This document shows positions 59,472-64,000 of a stretch of 64,000 nucleotides of DNA, piece by piece; position 1 is the stretch's first letter; each line of letters opens with the position of its first letter. The DNA is taken from the NCBI RefSeq assembly GCF_009727055.1, contig NC_052359.1, positions 23,718,501-23,782,500 of the forward strand. Reading direction: 5' to 3'. Below the pieces are notes generated by a model, which was given only the letters and a program-made list of their open reading frames with translations, did no database searches and had not been told where the DNA came from. A program made the position numbers and the translations under genes. This DNA comes from Benincasa hispida. Taxonomy: Eukaryota; Streptophyta; Magnoliopsida; Cucurbitales; Cucurbitaceae.

Positions 59472-60740
59472 AACGTATACTCTACCCTACTGCTGTTGCT
59501 GTTGGGGTCGTCCAACTACCCCTTTCTGCTTAGCTGTACTGGATCCCTCACCTCTGGCTTCGATCGCTCTAGGTTGATCTACAATCTGGGTAACTCCTCT
59601 TTGTTCACCTTGTGCTCCATGACCTAGCTGGGGACAATCTTTCTTGAAATGCCCCGCTTGTCCGCACTAAAAACACACATTCATATTGCCATAACATACT
59701 CCTGTATGGTGCTTACCACAGTTTGCACATAGTGGTCTCCTTCCTGTACTAGCTACTGACTCGCTAGTACGACCTGATACTGATCTACCATTCGGTTCAA
59801 CTGTAGGTCTTAACCTCTTACGACTTGAACCTTGTTGGCTCGTGCCACCAAAACTTCTCATACCTAACTTTCTAGAGAACAGGGGTCTAAAACTCTTACC
59901 TCTTGTTTCTCCAGGCGTCCTGAACTGTTCTGCACCTGGCTGGAGTATATCTTCTCTCGCCACACTCCGCTCAACTTTGATAGCGGTCTCAACTAACTTA
60001 GTGAAATTCACCCAAATAGATGCAGAGGTAACAGTTGTACGTATCTTTCTTCTTAGGCCATTCTAATATCTTTTACATCTCTCTTTCTCTTCCGTAATGA
60101 TCGGAAGGGCATACTGAGATAACTCTGTAAATATTTGCTCATACTCAGAAACCGTTATCGATTTTTGAGTTAGCCTAAGAAACTCCTCCCTCTTTGCTTC
60201 TTTAAAAGAACTAGGGTAGTATTTATCCTCAAATACTTGTCTAAACTCAGGCCAAGTCATAGTTTCGGAACTACTTTTTCTGGCCTCTATCACTTTCCAC
60301 CATTTTTCAACCCCTTTCTGCACCAAGAATGCCGCTAATCCGACCTTACGGTCCTCAGGGCATCTCATAACATTAAAACATTTCTCAATCAAGTCCAACC
60401 ACACCTCAGCATCCACTGGATCTGTGGCTCCATCGAACGTCGTGGCACCTAAAGCTTTAAGCCTCTCGACGCCGAATTTTTTCTCTGGATCGATCTGAAT
60501 CGATCCTACACTCGCCGTCAATCTCTAAGCGTTTCTATCAAATACTCGATCCTCCATCTGGGGATCTACATCTACCCGTGGGGTACTCGACTCATTTGCA
60601 GAAGTCGCTTCTTGCCCTTCTGGGTCTCTAGTACTCTTTCCCTTTGGATCTGGGTCCTGTCTAACTTCAGGGCCTCCGCTGGTAGGGTCAACATTCCTCT
60701 CCTCAGTCTGCCTGCTCAGCATGCCACTTCTCCTCAGCAT
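59472..60740 (-). pseudogene. T gag, interrupted by amber codons
   Basis: Starts MLRRSGMLSRQTEERN. One frame runs the whole way but holds TAG at about 60522, 60062, 59665 and 59488. The 152-residue middle is the retrotransposon gag domain (FDGATDPVDAEVWLDLIEKC, KGVEKWWKVIE, FEDKYYPSSFKEAKREEFL). Two knuckles: CANCGKHHTGVC (near 59700) and, just after a TAG, CGQAGHFKKDC. A Gln-rich linker leads to protease. With those stops read through, gag and protease lie in one frame, as in other Tekay elements. Confidence 0.92.
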
Positions 60741-60896
60741 CTTTGCCTAATTATTAAGTACACATGTTAGGGACTTACTTATGGGACTTAATCTAATAAG
60801 ATTCTCCCTTTCACCTCAAATCTCATGCTTTGATACTAAGCTAATATAAACTCAAACTTTATACTCAACCTTTTCTTAAGTTTTACGTATACCTTT
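60741..60896 (-). other. T leader between primer site and gag
   Basis: About 155 bp, non-coding, no further motif recognised. Confidence 0.6.
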
Positions 60897-60908
60897 GCTC
60901 TGATACCA
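60897..60908 (-). promoter_or_regulatory. T primer-binding site, initiator-Met tRNA
   Basis: Minus strand TGGTATCAGAGC, three bases after the end of the 5' LTR (GTGTGACA). Confidence 0.92.
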
Positions 60909-60911
60909 AGC

Positions 60912-61509
60912 TGTCACACCTCGTCCCAGACTACTCTCTGAGCTTAGGATTTGATTGCTACCTTGGGAAAAGGAAAACATTTGAAAACATGGTGAGCTTG
61001 CTAGCCTAGTGAGTGACTTAAGAAAGATAACTAATTTTCATGAAAAAGTCTTGATAAAGGGATTAAAATGAAATATAAACTTCTACAGTAACCTTGTACT
61101 GCAGTATAAACATTTTCCAAGCCTAAAACATATAACGCTATTTTTGTCAGAAAACATTAAAACTGTTTCTTAGTTGAGAATAACCCTGTTGCGGTTAAAT
61201 CCCAACATCAACTGCTAGTCAAGAGAGAACCCTTTTGCTCAATCTCTGACTTTAACTACCTACGTGCACATGGCCATACTAAGTACCGTCATACCTTAGG
61301 TACTTCTGCTCAGATACCTTCTCTAAACTTGTCCTTCAGTATCGAGTTGCTCGGATACCTTCTCAAATGTCCTTCAGTATCAAGTTGGTCGAATACCTTC
61401 TCAAATGTCCTTCGGTATTGCATTTCAAGTAAAACTAGTCATAAAATGACTTCCTCTTTAAAGCATGTAAAGCATACCGCATAGAAAACATGTCTTAAAA
61501 GATACCAAC
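60912..61509 (-). mobile_element. T 5' LTR remnant
   Basis: Plus strand TGTCACACCTCG matches the 3' LTR start at 14310. About 0.3 kb is missing after GCTTAGGAT (60952), with AGGAT at both deletion edges in the full copy. From there it aligns to 14656-15215 and is cut at 61509 by element D (CCAAC before the insert). The remaining roughly 2 kb of this LTR is outside the window. Confidence 0.88.
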
Positions 61510-62689
61510 TGATGCTTGGAATTATATGGTGGAAATATGGATGATATGCGTTGATGGATTTGCATTGTGCACTCAAGTTTCCCCAGAGGAATTCATGTGT
61601 AAATTCCTCTGAGTATCCTGGTAAGTCCAGGGTCGAACACAGGGACTTGTAAAAATAGTTGCGTTGGTTATTTTTATGAAGACTTGCGGTAACTAGTTAA
61701 ATAAATAAATCGTTGGGTTTGTTGTTTGCGTTGATGAAAAATAAATAACAAATGCGATGGAGTTTGAAAAGAGTTTTTAAACGGGAGATGCGATGAATAT
61801 GCGGTGAACAGGTTGAGAAGGGTTTGGCTAACACTCCCTAGAATGCGTTCATTCTTTGCGATCATGAAACATGCATACAACAGTAAACCACCTCTCGTTG
61901 TGTATGCTATGACTTCTAATACACATGTGATGTATGTGCAAAGGTGTCTATAAGGCCTACACATAAACCACTAATTCTCGTCTATGCGACGATACAAAAA
62001 TAAGGCGACCACATATCATCATACCTATTCCAAGGATGCATGCGATGCAAGTTGACATCAGAGCTTATTTCTAAGTCTCCATCTCTTGTTTATGCAAGCC
62101 TAATCTTGCTCTTTCGAGTCCAGATTCTAACCTAGCTCTCTCGAGACACTAGGTTCTTTCTTTAGACTCTCTCTCGAGTAACTCTAAAGGGTATTTTGCA
62201 CAGTATAAAACAAAACAATTACAAGCAATAAAATTCCTAGGTCATGTTAGCTTAGTTCTTCTCCACTCATTCGACTAGCTTAGCTACTCATGCATATTAA
62301 GAGAGTGAAATAGAACTTCCATTAAATAGATATGAAGATGAAGTACAAGTTTAATAAAGAGCCTGATAGCAATTTCTTGCTGTCAGCCGTTTACACTGTT
62401 TCTACACGTACTCTAAAGATAATCTCGTTCTCACGAGAGTCGGCCCGCTCTCTGCTCTTACGCCCCAAGGTTCTCTCTCGAGTTGCCCTGGGCGATCTCC
62501 GGTGCCACCACTATTCTCTTGCTCCGCCTTAAAATGGAAAGGAAATTATGAACAGAAGCAACTGGTTAACTAGTCAACCGATCAACCCCTTCTTTGAAGA
62601 ATGCCTTTGGTATTTATCTGTCTCTTATACACATCTAGATGTGTATAAGAGACAGGCACTATGATAACGTGCATTTCTGCCCGTTATCA
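61510..62689 (-). mobile_element. D 3' LTR, collapsed at an adapter
   Basis: Minus strand starts TGATAACGGGC at 62689 and ends CCAAGCATCA at 61510. It is the same family as the solo LTR at 9747-11398. A 38-bp adapter (62618-62655) joins the first about 34 bp of U3 directly to the TATA-box region (ATAAATACC), so about 0.45 kb of U3 present in the solo copy is missing. Confidence 0.85.
62618..62655. other. Nextera mate-pair junction adapter 1 (artefact)
   Basis: CTGTCTCTTATACACATCT followed by its reverse complement, the Tn5 mosaic-end dimer used as a circularisation junction. Not genomic. Confidence 0.97.
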
Positions 62690-62702
62690 CACCCCCAAAT
62701 TT
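62690..62702 (-). promoter_or_regulatory. D polypurine tract
   Basis: Minus strand AAATTTGGGGGTG abutting the LTR. The hairpin ATGCTTG-AGGA-CAAGCAT is at 62708-62725. Confidence 0.85.
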
Positions 62703-62808
62703 AAACAATGCTTGTCCTCAAGCATAAGCTAAAGATTCCTTTAGCAAGTCAACCGCAAAGTTCTTTTCCTAGACTTCTCAAGGATACTTCGTTCAAATCC
62801 TATATGCC

Positions 62809-62846
62809 CTGTCTCTTATACACATCTAGATGTGTATAAGAGACAG
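62809..62846. other. Nextera mate-pair junction adapter 2 (artefact)
   Basis: Same 38-bp mosaic-end dimer, joining D 3' UTR sequence to a gag fragment. Confidence 0.97.
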
Positions 62847-62915
62847 CCCATTATGTGGAAAATCCTGAACCAACCTCTTAAACCTCGCCCAAGCATCATT
62901 GAGCGATTCATCATC
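62847..62915 (-). pseudogene. D-family gag scrap between adapters
   Basis: 69 bp. The minus frame reads DDESLNDAWARFKRLVQDFP, the SLSxAWxRF block of Athila/Tat gag. It lies between two adapters inside 3' UTR sequence, so its position is an assembly error; it may come from another place in D or another copy. Confidence 0.85.
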
Positions 62916-62953
62916 CTGTCTCTTATACACATCTAGATGTGTATAAGAGACAG
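62916..62953. other. Nextera mate-pair junction adapter 3 (artefact)
   Basis: Third identical 38-bp mosaic-end dimer, joining the gag scrap back to 3' UTR sequence. Confidence 0.97.
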
Positions 62954-64000
62954 ACCTTGCGCTGATCCGAGTGCCTTGCCTTCGTTTTGGCTTGCCCCCA
63001 CGTGTGTCATGCGAACATCCAACTACGAGCAATGCACTCTTTCTCAGACTAAACTCATACCGATTGGGCAGTGGAGTTGTGGTCATTGATTTATGCGTTG
63101 ATCCTGGCAACTTACTTTCGTTTTGGCTTGCCCCCACGTGTGTCATGCGAACATCCAACTACGGGTAAGTGGCTTTCACAACTTAACTCTTATCAACATG
63201 GGTTTCCCATTGCATTGACAGTGGAGTTGTTATTCTTAAAATATTTTTTTTTTAGAAATAAAATAGCAAGGTCAAAAATAAATACCTCACCCCTAAATTT
63301 TAAATGCGGCAATGTCCTCATTGCCAAAAGATTAAAATAAGTCATGCGATGTTCTAGAATACGTTGTAAAGCGAGTTTGAAAGAAAGCTAACAAACCCCT
63401 AACTTCTAGAAATATTTCATGAGGTGACTATCTTAAGATTAAGTTGACTCTAATATATACGAAAGAAATAGAGACATATTTTTCATCATTGAAATCATAG
63501 TTGGCAAAGAACAAAATGTGGTAAACTACTAAATTTATCTATGTCAAATGATTGCGGTGATTTAAGAGGATGTGGTGATAAAACTTGTAAAACTAACATG
63601 CGATGTGATAGCGCAAAATTTTAAATAAAGATAAGGAATAGTACACCCCCAAATTTTGCGCTGTCGCCCGCATTGTATTGACGCATCCATCTTTACGGCG
63701 ATCTCTCTTCTTTAGGCTACGGTGATGGAGTAAGATAAATACTTTGTCGCGTAACATTTCCCCAATCCAGTGCCTCAATCGTTGCAAGAAAAACAAAGAG
63801 AGGGTCAAATTATTTTAAACAAAATAAAACTTGTTATCGTATTTTTTTTATAAGTAAAAGTAAGTAAGATTCAGATAGCTAAATATTGAAAGGATAAAGT
63901 GGAGATTTCGAATAGTGGTGAAGAATTGAAGAGTTGATGCTTCCAAAAACTTGCGTCCCTGATATGTTGCGATCATTTGATAATGCAAGGACCACTTATT
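62954..64000 (-). other. D 3' untranslated region, continuing beyond the window
   Basis: Two copies of the 3' UTR repeat (62981-63029, 63117-63164). Two further minus-strand purine tracts: AAATTTAGGGGTGAGG near 63286-63300 with a GGCAATG-AGGA-CATTGCC hairpin (63308-63325), and AAATTTGGGGGTGTAC near 63641-63655 inside an 11-bp inverted repeat. No coding frame was recognised to 64000. Confidence 0.65.

Larger units (their letters stand above)
14310..61509 (-). mobile_element. Element T: Tekay/Del-like Ty3/gypsy chromovirus, split by a 39-kb insertion
   Basis: Minus-strand order: 5' LTR remnant (61509-60912), primer site, gag, protease, RT, RNase H (to 57661), 38.9-kb insertion (57655-18737), integrase plus chromodomain (18736-17216), polypurine tract, 3' LTR (17164-14310). 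Placing integrase after RNase H makes it Ty3/gypsy, and the chromodomain plus initiator-Met primer site make it a chromovirus. It inserted into a copia RNase H; CAGAT at 14305-14309 is the presumed left target duplication. The matching right copy would lie beyond the D insertion and outside the window. All ORFs carry stops. Confidence 0.88.

Noticed and set aside
57661..60740. Gypsy-type RT considered as an endogenous pararetrovirus
   Set aside because: It has LTRs, an initiator-Met primer site, integrase and chromodomain, so it is a chromovirus retrotransposon.
62826..63158. 110-residue minus-strand frame looking like a novel protein
   Set aside because: It runs through two adapter dimers and the reversed 3' UTR repeat; the central peptide is the translated adapter.

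Overview
This window is plant nuclear DNA made almost entirely of nested, decayed LTR retrotransposons. I see no intact host gene, rRNA, tRNA gene or CRISPR array. The evidence is Ty1/copia and Ty3/gypsy gag-pol relics, long AT-rich LTRs, primer sites matching plant initiator-Met and Asp tRNAs, 5-bp target duplications and A/T-rich spacers. A eudicot is likely. A cucurbit is my guess from remembered copia families, not from a search.

Layout. (1) 1-5456: three broken Ty1/copia pieces (integrase, reverse transcriptase, and an LTR plus primer site plus gag of a SIRE-like element). (2) 5457-14309: truncated LTRs of a Tekay-like gypsy family and of a copia family in both orientations, one solo LTR with target duplication (9747-11398), a gag zinc-knuckle relic and a copia RNase H relic. 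(3) 14310-61509: one minus-strand chromovirus (Tekay/Del-like, here 'T'). Its RNase H (57661 upward) and integrase/chromodomain (17216-18736) are separated by 38.9 kb of inserted DNA. (4) 18737-57655: that insert, an Athila-like gypsy element 'O' (minus strand, duplication CTTTC on both sides) filled by three relatives: A (plus, 21734-32217), B (plus, 32218-45253) and C (minus, 45254-56253). Each of A, B and C also carries a later solo LTR of the T family, so the T family inserted both before and after the Athila layer. (5) 61510-64000: the 3' end of a further gypsy element 'D', damaged by three sequencing-adapter junctions.

The Athila group is the most interesting part. A and B have gag and a second ORF (ORF2, Lys/Glu-rich with a C-terminal plant-transposon-protein-like domain) but no pol. 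C has gag and pol but no ORF2. ORF2 in A and B has its own TATA box and telo-boxes. A conserved candidate leader intron runs from inside the LTR, across the primer site, to just before gag. The polypurine tract lies between two small hairpins.

The assembly is imperfect here. There are three 38-bp Nextera mate-pair junctions and two single-N gaps flanked by duplicated sequence, so some nested junctions, especially 32217/32218 and 45253/45254, could be misjoins.
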